Notes: generated by a model from the sequence alone, not told the origin. Positions 1-6,883 are shown, numbered from the stretch's first letter. The stretch is 10,232 nt of DNA from CAZTII01 sp964613305 (GCA_964613305.1 CAZTII010000063.1:1-10232), one strand, 5' to 3'. Made by a program: numbers and translations.

Positions 1-46
1 CTTTTACCTCAAAAAAGAGAAACTTAACATTAAATGTATATTTATT

Positions 47-1732
47 TTACTTATTTGTATCTTCTATTATTTTTTGTATGTCATTACTATTTTTAGCATC
101 TAAATTAAATGTTGTCATAAAATCTTCTCTATTAAATTTCATGTTTGTTAATTCATGATTATCTACGATTCTAAAAGCGACCATATCGACATTTTCTATT
201 GTAGCAAATAACAATAATGCATTTCGTTTAAATTCATGTTGGTGTTGTTCATTAGAATAATACGATCTAACTTCTGGAGAACTTGAATAAGCAACAAGTA
301 AACCATATGGTTTCATGTCGGTTTTAAGCTCGAAAGACTCATAACTTAATCCATAAGGCGAAGGAATTAAATGAATCAATTTACCAACCTTTGAAGCATC
401 ACCAACATATGGAATTTTATTATCGAATAATTTTTCAGGAAGATTATTTTCTAAGATTCTCTGTTCAACAATGTTTTCACCACTTGTAAAAGACTCGTTG
501 TTCACTATCGATAACACATCCTTATTTATTGTATAAACGCCACTATAAGGAACTTCCATAAAGTATTTATTGTCTTTTTCATATAAATACAATGTTCTAA
601 GATTATTGGTATATAAATCAATTTTAATATAGTCATCAACATTCGGTGCATCATTGATTGATTGTATTGATGTCTTTTTGTTATCTTTCAATAGCGTAAT
701 CAATCGTTCAATTTTAGTGCGCTTAGTAATCGTATTGGTAGAGGTTTTATGCTCTACTTGAATAAAAGCAATACTTTCCATTTCAGGAAATTGTAGTTGT
801 TCAAACGGTTCTTGTTTCTTATTAAATGAAAAACTAACAATAATACCAAGTATCACAATAACTAACAAACCACTAATCCATGTTTTCATAGTTTTAAACT
901 GAAGAATATTGATAATTCTTTTTTTTGTATTTCCTTCATTAAACGCAAGTGGTGTTTGATGAAACATTCTTTTCGTTTGAACAAAACGTAACAAGGATGA
1001 TGAATATGCTTTTTTAGTATCATTACCAAGTCTTTTAATAACCATTTCATCACATGACATTTCCATATCGTTACTACTTTCAAAAAAGGCAAACCAAACA
1101 AGTGGATTAAACCAATGAATGCATACAGTGAAAAAACTAAGTGCTTTAATGAGTGGATCAAAACGTTTGATATGCATTTGTTCATGAACTAGTATATGTC
1201 CTTGTTCCTTTTCATCGAGAAATGATGGTAAATAAATTGTCGGTTTAATTATTCCTACTACAAATGCTGTTTCTATATTGTCACTATAATAAATATTATC
1301 TTTATAATAGATAGCATTTTCTAATTTTTTCTTAAGATAATAGAAACTAACTATACTGTGAAGTAATAGCATTACAACACCAATAATCCAAACTATACTA
1401 GCGATATACATATAAATTTGTATCGGATTAGTACTTGCGACTTCATTTGCCTGAGTAAGTAATGGATTAGTGGAATCATTGAGTATTCTACTTCCTGTAT
1501 CCACAGTTGTCATGGTCATTGTTGAAGGAATGGGATTTTCTTTGATAGGAAATAAACTAAATGCACTTTCTATCGAAAATGGAGAAAGTAAGCGAAATAA
1601 AACAACCGACCATAAAGCATAAGAATAACTTTTAGGCACTTTTTTTAAAAACAAACGAATCAAAAGAATAAATACAATAACAATACTGCCGTTATAACTC
1701 ATCTTTAAAACTTGTAATAATAAGTTTTCCAT
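47..1732 (-). CDS. BlaR1/MecR1-type M56 membrane zinc metalloprotease with a non-penicillin-binding sensor region
   Basis: Predicted 561-residue integral membrane protease that senses an outside signal and relieves repression by its partner repressor. Hydrophobic helices lie at about residues 5-30, 37-56, 106-133 and 283-303. The zinc-protease motif HEQMH is at 183-187, followed by the second metal/acid motif EMSCDE at 224-229, as in peptidase family M56. The extracytoplasmic part (about 305-561) has no transpeptidase-like SxxK/SxN/KTG set. From memory of the families, about 310-420 resembles DUF5301 and about 430-550 resembles DUF4825 (motif PYVGDASKVGKLI). Total length is close to classical BlaR1 (about 585). 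It starts 3 nt after the stop of the upstream repressor gene, with AAGGAAGGA as ribosome binding site inside that gene's end, so the two are co-transcribed. The family is secure; the signal sensed is unknown and no beta-lactamase gene is nearby. Confidence 0.88.
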   Translation of the reverse strand: MENLLLQVLKMSYNGSIVIVFILLIRLFLKKVPKSYSYALWSVVLFRLLSPFSIESAFSLFPIKENPIPSTMTMTTVDTGSRILNDSTNPLLTQANEVASTNPIQIYMYIASIVWIIGVVMLLLHSIVSFYYLKKKLENAIYYKDNIYYSDNIETAFVVGIIKPTIYLPSFLDEKEQGHILVHEQMHIKRFDPLIKALSFFTVCIHWFNPLVWFAFFESSNDMEMSCDEMVIKRLGNDTKKAYSSSLLRFVQTKRMFHQTPLAFNEGNTKKRIINILQFKTMKTWISGLLVIVILGIIVSFSFNKKQEPFEQLQFPEMESIAFIQVEHKTSTNTITKRTKIERLITLLKDNKKTSIQSINDAPNVDDYIKIDLYTNNLRTLYLYEKDNKYFMEVPYSGVYTINKDVLSIVNNESFTSGENIVEQRILENNLPEKLFDNKIPYVGDASKVGKLIHLIPSPYGLSYESFELKTDMKPYGLLVAYSSSPEVRSYYSNEQHQHEFKRNALLLFATIENVDMVAFRIVDNHELTNMKFNREDFMTTFNLDAKNSNDIQKIIEDTNK

Positions 1733-1735
1733 TAT

Positions 1736-2098
1736 TTATCCTTCCTTATGTTCGTCAATAAGACGTTGAATTTCACTAATTTCATCATCATTTAATTTTT
1801 TATGTTTACTAAAAGCAGTAATAAACGCAGGTAAAGACCCAGAAAACGCTTCACTTAAAAACTGTTCTCCTTGATAGGCACCAAACTCTGATTTTGTCAT
1901 TAATACTTTTATCATACCTTTATCATTTTCAAATATTTTTCGATCACACAATCGTTTTAACATAGTATATGTCGTTGTTCTTTTCCATGAAAATTCACTT
2001 GCGCAAATTGTCACTAATTCACTACTTTTTAACGGTGCATTACTCCATATAATATCTGCGAACTTTTGTTCCATTTCACCTAATTTATAGTTTTCCAT
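1736..2098 (-). CDS. BlaI/MecI-family winged-helix transcriptional repressor
   Basis: Predicted 120-residue DNA-binding repressor of the BlaI/MecI/CopY family. The N-terminal winged helix covers about residues 5-72: the recognition region carries WKRTTTYTMLKRL (38-50), and W18 sits in the typical first-helix position. The C-terminal part (about 73-120) corresponds to the dimerisation region, where BlaR1-type proteases cleave such repressors. I chose the start at 2098 because AAAGGAG lies 5 nt upstream (2104-2110). An in-frame ATG at 2125 would add nine residues, but it has no ribosome site, lies inside an operator dyad, and falls about where transcription should begin. The protease gene follows after 3 nt. 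Two dyads at its promoter suggest autorepression. The family is firm; targets beyond this operon are unknown. Confidence 0.9.
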   Translation of the reverse strand: MENYKLGEMEQKFADIIWSNAPLKSSELVTICASEFSWKRTTTYTMLKRLCDRKIFENDKGMIKVLMTKSEFGAYQGEQFLSEAFSGSLPAFITAFSKHKKLNDDEISEIQRLIDEHKEG

Positions 2099-2111
2099 AT
2101 TTTCTCCTTTA

Positions 2112-2132
2112 TTGACTAATAGCATTAGTCAA
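2112..2132. promoter_or_regulatory. Operator dyad 1 of the BlaI-type repressor (perfect inverted repeat)
   Basis: Perfect inverted repeat with 9-bp arms, TTGACTAAT and ATTAGTCAA, around a 3-bp centre AGC. It lies between the TATAAT box and the ribosome binding site of the repressor gene, over the expected transcription start. BlaI/MecI family repressors bind dyads at their own promoters; assignment to this repressor is inferred from position and symmetry. Confidence 0.75.
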
Positions 2133-2165
2133 TTATAGTCTAATGCTATTAGTCAAGGATGTCAA
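2132..2165 (-). promoter_or_regulatory. Candidate promoter of the repressor/protease operon
   Basis: A perfect TATAAT box (2132-2137) sits about 34 nt upstream of the repressor ATG. Two -35-like hexamers are present, TTGACT (2151-2156) and TTGACA (2160-2165), but their spacing to TATAAT is 13 and 22 bp, neither ideal. TTGACA also stands 17 bp from TAGACT (2137-2142), an alternative -10. The general location is credible, the exact boxes less so. Both operator dyads overlap this region. Confidence 0.5.
2136..2156. promoter_or_regulatory. Operator dyad 2 of the BlaI-type repressor (imperfect copy)
   Basis: Second copy of the dyad: right arm ATTAGTCAA is identical to that of dyad 1, centre is GCT, and the left arm TAGTCTAAT differs from TTGACTAAT at two positions. 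The centres of the two dyads are 24 bp apart (2122 and 2146), a little over two helical turns, and the copies flank TATAAT. A tandem arrangement of this kind fits cooperative binding by repressor dimers; that is inference. Confidence 0.68.
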
Positions 2166-2198
2166 TAGAAACATTTCATAGATATTTTTTACACCCAT

Positions 2199-2642
2199 CT
2201 AAAGTTTTTTTTCTTCAATGCCAATTGTTAATAATCGTATATCCACTTCTTGGCATAATCCTTTTAATTTTTCATCAATTTCTCTTCCATCGGAAAAAGT
2301 TCGATACATAAGCGATACAACCAATAGTGGCATGTAGGCAATCGTATAAGAATATAGTGTATTCAACAATAAAAATACAATCGATAACAGTGATAAATAA
2401 CGAGCGATGATTAATAGAATAGCGCTTCTTTTGGAAATATCAGTGAACTGACGAATAAACAATAATAGACTGCTTTGTAAATAGAAACCTATTGTAAAAC
2501 ATACAATCACTGCGATTAAAATACTTATTTTAATGATTGGATTTAATGGTATTGAAAAAAAACTGGTTAACAAGGTTAATGATGATATAATCGCTCCTAT
2601 CATCATGATTGTTTCTGACACTTTATATTTTCTGTAATTCAT
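2199..2642 (-). CDS. Small four-helix membrane protein of unknown function
   Basis: I do not recognise this 147-residue protein. It has four strongly hydrophobic segments, at about residues 11-31, 36-63, 73-93 and 95-113. A short basic N-terminus (MNYRKYK) precedes them, and a charged cytoplasmic-looking tail (114-147, with DGREIDEKLK and EEKKL) follows. The start at 2642 is chosen because AAAGGAG lies 5 nt upstream; a TTG codon at 2660 in frame would place that ribosome site inside the coding region. It follows the terminator of the sialic acid operon and has its own possible promoter. It ends about 100 bp before the repressor gene on the same strand, with no clear terminator between, so readthrough into that unit is possible. 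A role with the repressor/protease pair is conceivable but not shown. Confidence 0.75.
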   Translation of the reverse strand: MNYRKYKVSETIMMIGAIISSLTLLTSFFSIPLNPIIKISILIAVIVCFTIGFYLQSSLLLFIRQFTDISKRSAILLIIARYLSLLSIVFLLLNTLYSYTIAYMPLLVVSLMYRTFSDGREIDEKLKGLCQEVDIRLLTIGIEEKKL

Positions 2643-2662
2643 ACTGACTCCTTTCTTCAATT

Positions 2663-2694
2663 ATTATAAATGAAATTAATAATAATTCAGTCAA
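2663..2694 (-). promoter_or_regulatory. Possible promoter of the small membrane protein
   Basis: TTGACT (2689-2694) and TATAAT (2663-2668) lie just upstream of the ribosome binding site, in A/T-rich DNA after the terminator of the sialic acid operon. Their spacing is 20 bp, longer than the usual 16-18, so one of the boxes may be chance. Confidence 0.35.
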
Positions 2695-2723
2695 TGTGAT
2701 ACAAATGTAAGGTTAAAGTAACT

Positions 2724-2753
2724 AAAAAAGATATTGAAGTTAATCAATATCTT
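2724..2753 (-). terminator. Rho-independent terminator of the sialic acid operon
   Basis: Read on the minus strand, the perfect 10-bp stem AAGATATTGA / TCAATATCTT with a 6-nt loop runs into six T residues (2729 down to 2724). The left arm contains the TGA stop codon of the last gene, so the terminator overlaps its 3' end. The stem is A/T-rich, which fits the low-GC genome. Confidence 0.75.
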
Positions 2754-3184
2754 GCGATTTTTAATACTACTTTTCTAACAAACGATGATGTTTCATTTTT
2801 AAGTTTTGGTGCATGTCCATCTTCTACATCGAAAATAGCGTATTCTCCACTATGTAGCACTAAATTTTCCATTTGTGCATCATGATAAAACATAATATCG
2901 CTATCAGCGTTGTATGGTACACTTACTTCTAAGTTTTTAATATCGCTATAACCAATGATTTCAGTACCTTCTACAACGTATTGAATATCGATGTATTTCT
3001 TATGAGATTCTAGTTTACTTTCATCTAACGTATTGTATTCTTGCATAAAACCATAAACGCGAGTACCGTCAATATCAATTCTACCGGCACCAACTTTACT
3101 TAAATCGGTATTTCTTAAATAATCAATACCATCCATGATGTTCTTACTAAAACTTACTTCATCACTTAGCTTATAGATTTTCAT
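2744..3184 (-). CDS. yhcH: YhcH/YjgK/YiaL (NanQ-like) family protein, probable sialic acid anomerase
   Basis: Predicted 146-residue cupin-fold cytoplasmic protein of the YhcH/YjgK/YiaL family (also called EbgC or DUF386). E. coli NanQ, of this family, speeds conversion of alpha-Neu5Ac to the beta anomer. Visible family signatures are ESHKKYIDIQYVVEGTE (59-75, with H61, D66 and Q68) and FDVEDGHAP (118-126, with H124), followed by the C-terminal KVVLKI. Its length is normal. The ATG lies inside the end of nanA, overlapping it by 14 nt, so translation is probably coupled. As the last gene of a sialic acid operon, an anomerase role is the best inference. Members elsewhere act on other sugars, so substrate certainty is moderate. 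Confidence 0.85.
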   Translation of the reverse strand: MKIYKLSDEVSFSKNIMDGIDYLRNTDLSKVGAGRIDIDGTRVYGFMQEYNTLDESKLESHKKYIDIQYVVEGTEIIGYSDIKNLEVSVPYNADSDIMFYHDAQMENLVLHSGEYAIFDVEDGHAPKLKNETSSFVRKVVLKIARY

Positions 3185-4082
3185 ACTTCTTTACAGCCTC
3201 AATAATCATATTGCTAGCTTCAGTAACAATTGCCATATCACTTTCTACAAGGTTTGCTAGAGGTTTTCTTACTCCACCTAAATCAATTCCTTTTTGAATT
3301 TTAATGATTTCTTTCATTACTGCATATAAATTTCCTTTTGTCGTAACCATTTTATAAATAATACGACAAACATCATTTTGAACCATTAAAGCATTTGCCA
3401 TATCACCTTTTTTAACTAATTGTTCCATTTTTAAGAATAATGTTGGCATTACTGCATATGTACCACCAATACCACCATCAGCACCCATGGACAATCCAGC
3501 GATGAATTGCTCATCTGGTCCATTAAATACCATAAAGTCTTTTTTAACATCTTTAAACATTTGAATGTCTTGAACTGGCATTGATGAATTCTTTACGCCA
3601 ATAACACGTGGGTTTTTAATCATTTCATTCAATAAAGACATTGTTAAACTAACTCCTGCAAGTTGTGGAATGTTGTAAATGATAAAATCAGTGTTTGGTG
3701 CAGCACTAGAAATATCATTCCAATAACTAGCAATCGCATGTTCTGGTAATTTAAAGTAAATTGGTGGAATCGCTGCAATCGCATCAACGCCTAATGATTC
3801 AGCGTGTGCTGCAAGTTCCATACTATCTGATGTATTATTGCATGCGACATGGGCAATAATAGTAATTTTTCCTTTTGCTTCGCTCATTACATATTCTAAT
3901 GTTTTTTTACGATCAGCAACGCTTTGATAAATGCATTCCCCACTTGATCCACCAACGTATAATCCTTTGATTCCCGTTGAAATTAAATAGTTTGTAAATT
4001 GTTTTGTCGTAGCTTCGCAAACATTGCCATTTGCATCATACGCTGCGTAGAAAGCTGGAATAACACCTTGGTACTTTTTCAT
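3171..4082 (-). CDS. nanA: N-acetylneuraminate lyase (NanA)
   Basis: Predicted 303-residue cytoplasmic class I aldolase that splits N-acetylneuraminate into N-acetylmannosamine and pyruvate. It has the DHDPS/NAL TIM-barrel signatures: the carboxylate-binding loop GGSSGE (44-49), the catalytic Tyr136 in YNIP, and the Schiff-base Lys164 in GVKNSS. These positions are one off the E. coli residues Tyr137 and Lys165. The GPDEQF motif (188-193) and GGIGGTYA (203-210) favour sialic acid lyase over dihydrodipicolinate synthase. Its ATG overlaps the stop of the ROK kinase gene (ATGA), and its 3' end overlaps yhcH by 14 nt. The setting between kinase and anomerase genes supports the call. Confidence 0.95.
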   Translation of the reverse strand: MKKYQGVIPAFYAAYDANGNVCEATTKQFTNYLISTGIKGLYVGGSSGECIYQSVADRKKTLEYVMSEAKGKITIIAHVACNNTSDSMELAAHAESLGVDAIAAIPPIYFKLPEHAIASYWNDISSAAPNTDFIIYNIPQLAGVSLTMSLLNEMIKNPRVIGVKNSSMPVQDIQMFKDVKKDFMVFNGPDEQFIAGLSMGADGGIGGTYAVMPTLFLKMEQLVKKGDMANALMVQNDVCRIIYKMVTTKGNLYAVMKEIIKIQKGIDLGGVRKPLANLVESDMAIVTEASNMIIEAVKKYENL

Positions 4083-4981
4083 CGTTTAATTTTCTCCTTC
4101 ATGAAATATACGGCACCTAACAACCCTGCTTGATTTTTCGTACTGGCCGAAACAATCAAACAATTTTCCTTAAATCGTGGCATTGCCATGGAATTTATTT
4201 TATCCCTTAAAGGATTCATCAGTGCTTCTTCTTGAACACTTACCGCACCACCAATGACCACAATTTCTGGATTGAACACATGCATTAAAGAAACAATTCC
4301 TACTGCTAAATCATTTAACCAATCATCAATTAATTGTTTAATTGTTGGATCTTCTAAATGACTAAATAAGTATAAACCATCCACATCCTTATTTAAAGCT
4401 TTTTTTGCTTTACGCACTAGCGCTAACGTGGATGCTTCTCTTTCAAAGCAACCAATATTACCGCAGTTACATTGTTCACCATGACTATTAATGGAAATAT
4501 GCCCTAATTCTCCAGCAATACCTTGCCTGCCTAATAAAATTTTTCCATCGACTAAAATACCGCCACCAATACCCGTACCTAATGTTAAGCCTAAAACGTG
4601 ATTATATCCTTTGGCTACACCATTCCACGTTTCCGCTAACAACATACAATTAGCGTCATTTAACACGTATGTAGGAACATGAAATTGTTTTTCAAACACT
4701 TCTTTAAAATTAGAACCTTCATAGTTTTTAATGTAACCGTTACTGCCAATTACTTTACCAAGATAACTATCAATTTGACCAGTTGCGGAAATACCAATAC
4801 CATCAATTGGCTCATCAACAAAATCAATCGATGCTTTTAATACCGTATCAATAATTGGTGTTTCATAGTCATCAAAAGCGACATCCACTGATCCTTCTTT
4901 AGTAACAATACCACTATCAGTAACAATGCCCATCTTACAACTAGTTCCACCAATATCTAACCCTAAATAACGCTTTTCCAT
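4079..4981 (-). CDS. nanK: ROK-family kinase, probable N-acetylmannosamine kinase (NanK)
   Basis: Predicted 300-residue cytoplasmic sugar kinase that would phosphorylate N-acetylmannosamine to ManNAc-6-phosphate using ATP. Seen in order: N-terminal phosphate-binding DIGGT (9-13), LNDANC with the presumed catalytic Asp109, the second phosphate motif GTGIGGG (135-141), and the ROK zinc site GELGH (H161) with CNCGNIGC (Cys171, 173 and 178). Length is typical. ROK sequence alone cannot separate ManNAc kinase from glucokinase or other hexosamine kinases; the specificity rests on its place between nanE and nanA. Start and stop overlap the neighbours by 1 nt (TAATG with nanE) and 4 nt (ATGA with nanA), so the three are translated as a coupled set. 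Confidence 0.9.
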   Translation of the reverse strand: MEKRYLGLDIGGTSCKMGIVTDSGIVTKEGSVDVAFDDYETPIIDTVLKASIDFVDEPIDGIGISATGQIDSYLGKVIGSNGYIKNYEGSNFKEVFEKQFHVPTYVLNDANCMLLAETWNGVAKGYNHVLGLTLGTGIGGGILVDGKILLGRQGIAGELGHISINSHGEQCNCGNIGCFEREASTLALVRKAKKALNKDVDGLYLFSHLEDPTIKQLIDDWLNDLAVGIVSLMHVFNPEIVVIGGAVSVQEEALMNPLRDKINSMAMPRFKENCLIVSASTKNQAGLLGAVYFMKEKIKR

Positions 4982-5664
4982 TATTTTTTCAACGCCTTTA
5001 TAAAGCGTGATGTAATTTCCTTAGGTCGCGTAATAGCGCCGCCAACAACACATGCAAACACGTTTAAATCCATGATTGCTTTGCATTGTTCTGGGGTATA
5101 AATCTTACCTTCAGCGATGACATCAAAACCTGCTTCTACTAATTGTTTGATAAGTTCAAAATTAGGTCCATCGACATTTTTAGAATATGGTGTATATCCA
5201 GCTAATGTTGTTCCAATAAAATCAATTCCTAATTCATGCGATACTTGCCCTTCTTCAAAAGTACTTACATCCGCCATAAACAATTGCGTTGGATATTTTT
5301 CTTTGATTGCTTTAATAAAGGTCTCTAAATCAATGTTTCCAGGACGCATACGTTTTGTACAATCCAAAGCAATAATATCACAATGCACTTCTACTAATTC
5401 ATCGACTTCTTTCATTGTTGGCGTAATATAAATATCACTATCATCATAGTCAATTTTAATAATTCCAATAACTGGAACATCCACTGTTTCTTTAATTCGC
5501 TTAATATCGCGTACTGAATTAGCACGAATACCAACTGCCCCAGCTTCCACTGCCGCTTTTGCCATTAAATGCATCAATGTCGTATCTTCTTGATAAAGTG
5601 GTTCACCTGGTAATGCTTGACATGAAACAATTAATCCTTGTCTTAATTTTTCTTTTATCGACAT
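4981..5664 (-). CDS. nanE: N-acetylmannosamine-6-phosphate 2-epimerase (NanE)
   Basis: Predicted 227-residue TIM-barrel enzyme converting ManNAc-6-phosphate to GlcNAc-6-phosphate, the step that joins sialic acid breakdown to amino sugar metabolism. Family motifs are clear: VSCQALPGEPL (13-23), GIRAN (45-49), Lys70 in GIIK, ALDCT (99-103), MADVST (130-135), AEGKI with Glu185 (184-188), and the phosphate-binding end VVGGAITRP (206-214). Lys70 and Glu185 match, by order and spacing, the catalytic Lys and Glu described for NanE. A strong ribosome site (AAAGGAGG, 8 nt before the ATG) lies immediately after a hairpin and T-run that separates it from the transporter ATPase gene. The stop codon overlaps the kinase start. 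Confidence 0.95.
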   Translation of the reverse strand: MSIKEKLRQGLIVSCQALPGEPLYQEDTTLMHLMAKAAVEAGAVGIRANSVRDIKRIKETVDVPVIGIIKIDYDDSDIYITPTMKEVDELVEVHCDIIALDCTKRMRPGNIDLETFIKAIKEKYPTQLFMADVSTFEEGQVSHELGIDFIGTTLAGYTPYSKNVDGPNFELIKQLVEAGFDVIAEGKIYTPEQCKAIMDLNVFACVVGGAITRPKEITSRFIKALKK

Positions 5665-5682
5665 TTTCTTCCTCCTTTGTAC

Positions 5683-5713
5683 AAAAAATGTGGTTCCAAG
5701 TTAGGGCCACATT
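5683..5713 (-). terminator. Hairpin plus T-run between transporter ATPase gene and nanE (weak terminator or attenuator)
   Basis: On the minus strand AATGTGG pairs with CCACATT (5707-5713 with 5687-5693). Three further pairs are possible inside around a single bulge, giving a short loop, and the stem runs into six T residues. This has the form of a rho-independent terminator but is short, and it stands inside an operon: the ATPase stop codon is just upstream and the nanE ribosome site just downstream. Partial termination that lowers catabolic gene transcription relative to the transporter is the likely effect. Confidence 0.5.
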
Positions 5714-5720
5714 AAATCGG

Positions 5721-6821
5721 TTACAAACTAATATTATCCTCAGTATCAATATCAAATATATGACATTTACGCATATCAAAATTAAAAATACGTTCTCCAG
5801 ATGTTTTAACAACATTATCTGAATCAACATTCATACGACAAATCATTTGCGTATCCTTAATATTGAAATAAATTAATTCCTCATTTCCCATTTGTTCCAC
5901 TACGAAAATAGTTCCTTTGTATGAAGTTGCATCTTCTTTATTACAAATAGAAATACTTTCAGGACGAATACCGAAACAAATCTTTTTACCAACATGAGAT
6001 TTAACTTTTTCTGCCTTTTCCTTTGGCAATTGTAATTTCATACCATTAATATTAACAACAAGATTACCATTGTCTTCCTCTAAAAGGGCATCAATTAAAT
6101 TCATTGTTGGCGAACCAATAAACCCTGCCACAAATTTATTTGCTGGACTATGATAAAGGGTAAGTGGATCAGCAACTTGCATAATTTTACCAAGTTTCAT
6201 TACCGTAATTCGATCACCCATCGTCATTGCTTCCACCTGATCATGAGTAACATAAATCATTGTCGTCTTTAATTCTTGGTGCAATTGTGTAATTCTAACA
6301 CGCATTGCTCCGCGTAATTTAGCATCCAAGTTTGATAATGGTTCATCAAATAAAAACACTTGTGGTTCACGAACAATCGCTCTACCTAAGGCAACACGTT
6401 GACGTTGGCCACCTGACATTTCTTTCGGTTTACGATCCAATAAGTCAGTGATTTCTAATTTTGCCGCCGCCTCTTTAACACGACGATCAATTTCAGTTTT
6501 CGGCATTTTTTTAAGTTCTAAACCAAAAGACATATTTTCATAAACACTCATGTGTGGATATAATGCATAGTTTTGAAAAACCATCGCGATGCCACGATCT
6601 TTTGGTGGAATGTTATTAACAACCGTATCACCAATGTATATTTCACCGCCTGTAATTTCTTCAAGACCAGCAATCATTCGTAACGTTGTTGATTTAGCAC
6701 AACCACTTGGACCGACAAAAACCATAAATTCGCCATCTCTGATATCCAAATCAATACCATGAACAGCTTTAAAACCATTAGGATATTGTTTTTCTACCTT
6801 TCGAAGTTTAACCTCAGCCAT
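5721..6821 (-). CDS. Carbohydrate ABC transporter ATPase, MsmK/MsmX/UgpC type (sialic acid importer)
   Basis: Predicted 366-residue cytoplasmic ATPase that would power the two adjacent permeases. The nucleotide-binding domain fills about residues 1-235: Walker A GPSGCAKST (37-45), Q-loop Q83, signature MSGGQRQR (135-142), Walker B VFLFDEP (155-161), D-loop SNLD (163-166) and switch His193. The C-terminal part (about 240-366) is the TOBE/MalK-type regulatory domain, with GFIGSPTMN at its entry and FGIRPE inside. The oddity is Ala42, where Walker A normally has its last glycine (GCGKS); all other ATPase motifs are intact. Ribosome site AGGAG lies 7 nt before the ATG. Many Bacillota share one MsmK-type ATPase among sugar importers; here it sits inside the operon, after the binding protein gene and a hairpin. 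Confidence 0.92.
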   Translation of the reverse strand: MAEVKLRKVEKQYPNGFKAVHGIDLDIRDGEFMVFVGPSGCAKSTTLRMIAGLEEITGGEIYIGDTVVNNIPPKDRGIAMVFQNYALYPHMSVYENMSFGLELKKMPKTEIDRRVKEAAAKLEITDLLDRKPKEMSGGQRQRVALGRAIVREPQVFLFDEPLSNLDAKLRGAMRVRITQLHQELKTTMIYVTHDQVEAMTMGDRITVMKLGKIMQVADPLTLYHSPANKFVAGFIGSPTMNLIDALLEEDNGNLVVNINGMKLQLPKEKAEKVKSHVGKKICFGIRPESISICNKEDATSYKGTIFVVEQMGNEELIYFNIKDTQMICRMNVDSDNVVKTSGERIFNFDMRKCHIFDIDTEDNISL

Positions 6822-6849
6822 TTTAATTCTCCTGTCTAAATAATATCAT

Positions 6850-6883
6850 GAATCACGACTGTAAGAATTTACAGTCGTGACTC
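6850..6883 (-). other. Strong intergenic hairpin between binding protein and ATPase genes
   Basis: Arms at 6850-6864 and 6869-6883 pair at 14 of 15 positions around a 4-nt loop; the core CACGACTGTAA/TTACAGTCGTG is perfect for 11 bp. On the transcribed (minus) strand no T-run follows the stem, so it is not a standard terminator. Hairpins after binding-protein genes are known to protect the upstream mRNA from 3' decay and so raise binding protein level over the rest of the transporter; that role is inferred here. On the plus strand the stem is followed by a T-rich stretch, but no plus-strand gene needs it. Confidence 0.7.

Noticed and set aside
1..46. Terminator after the protease gene
   Set aside because: Only a tiny dyad (ACATT, one base, AATGT) is visible, too short to form a proper hairpin; the true terminator may lie beyond the window.
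812..830. SFNK in the protease (residues 302-305) as a possible SxxK active serine of a beta-lactam sensor
   Set aside because: It lies at the membrane boundary of the last helix, without the SxN and KTG partners or the following penicillin-binding fold.
886..1185. Open frame of 99 codons on the minus strand inside the protease gene
   Set aside because: It lies wholly within a well-supported gene in another frame, has no ribosome site and no recognisable protein features.
5117..5431. Plus-strand open frame of 104 codons opposite nanE
   Set aside because: Antisense shadow of a strongly conserved enzyme gene with no start signal or family resemblance; the other plus-strand frames opposite the transporter genes were rejected for the same reason.
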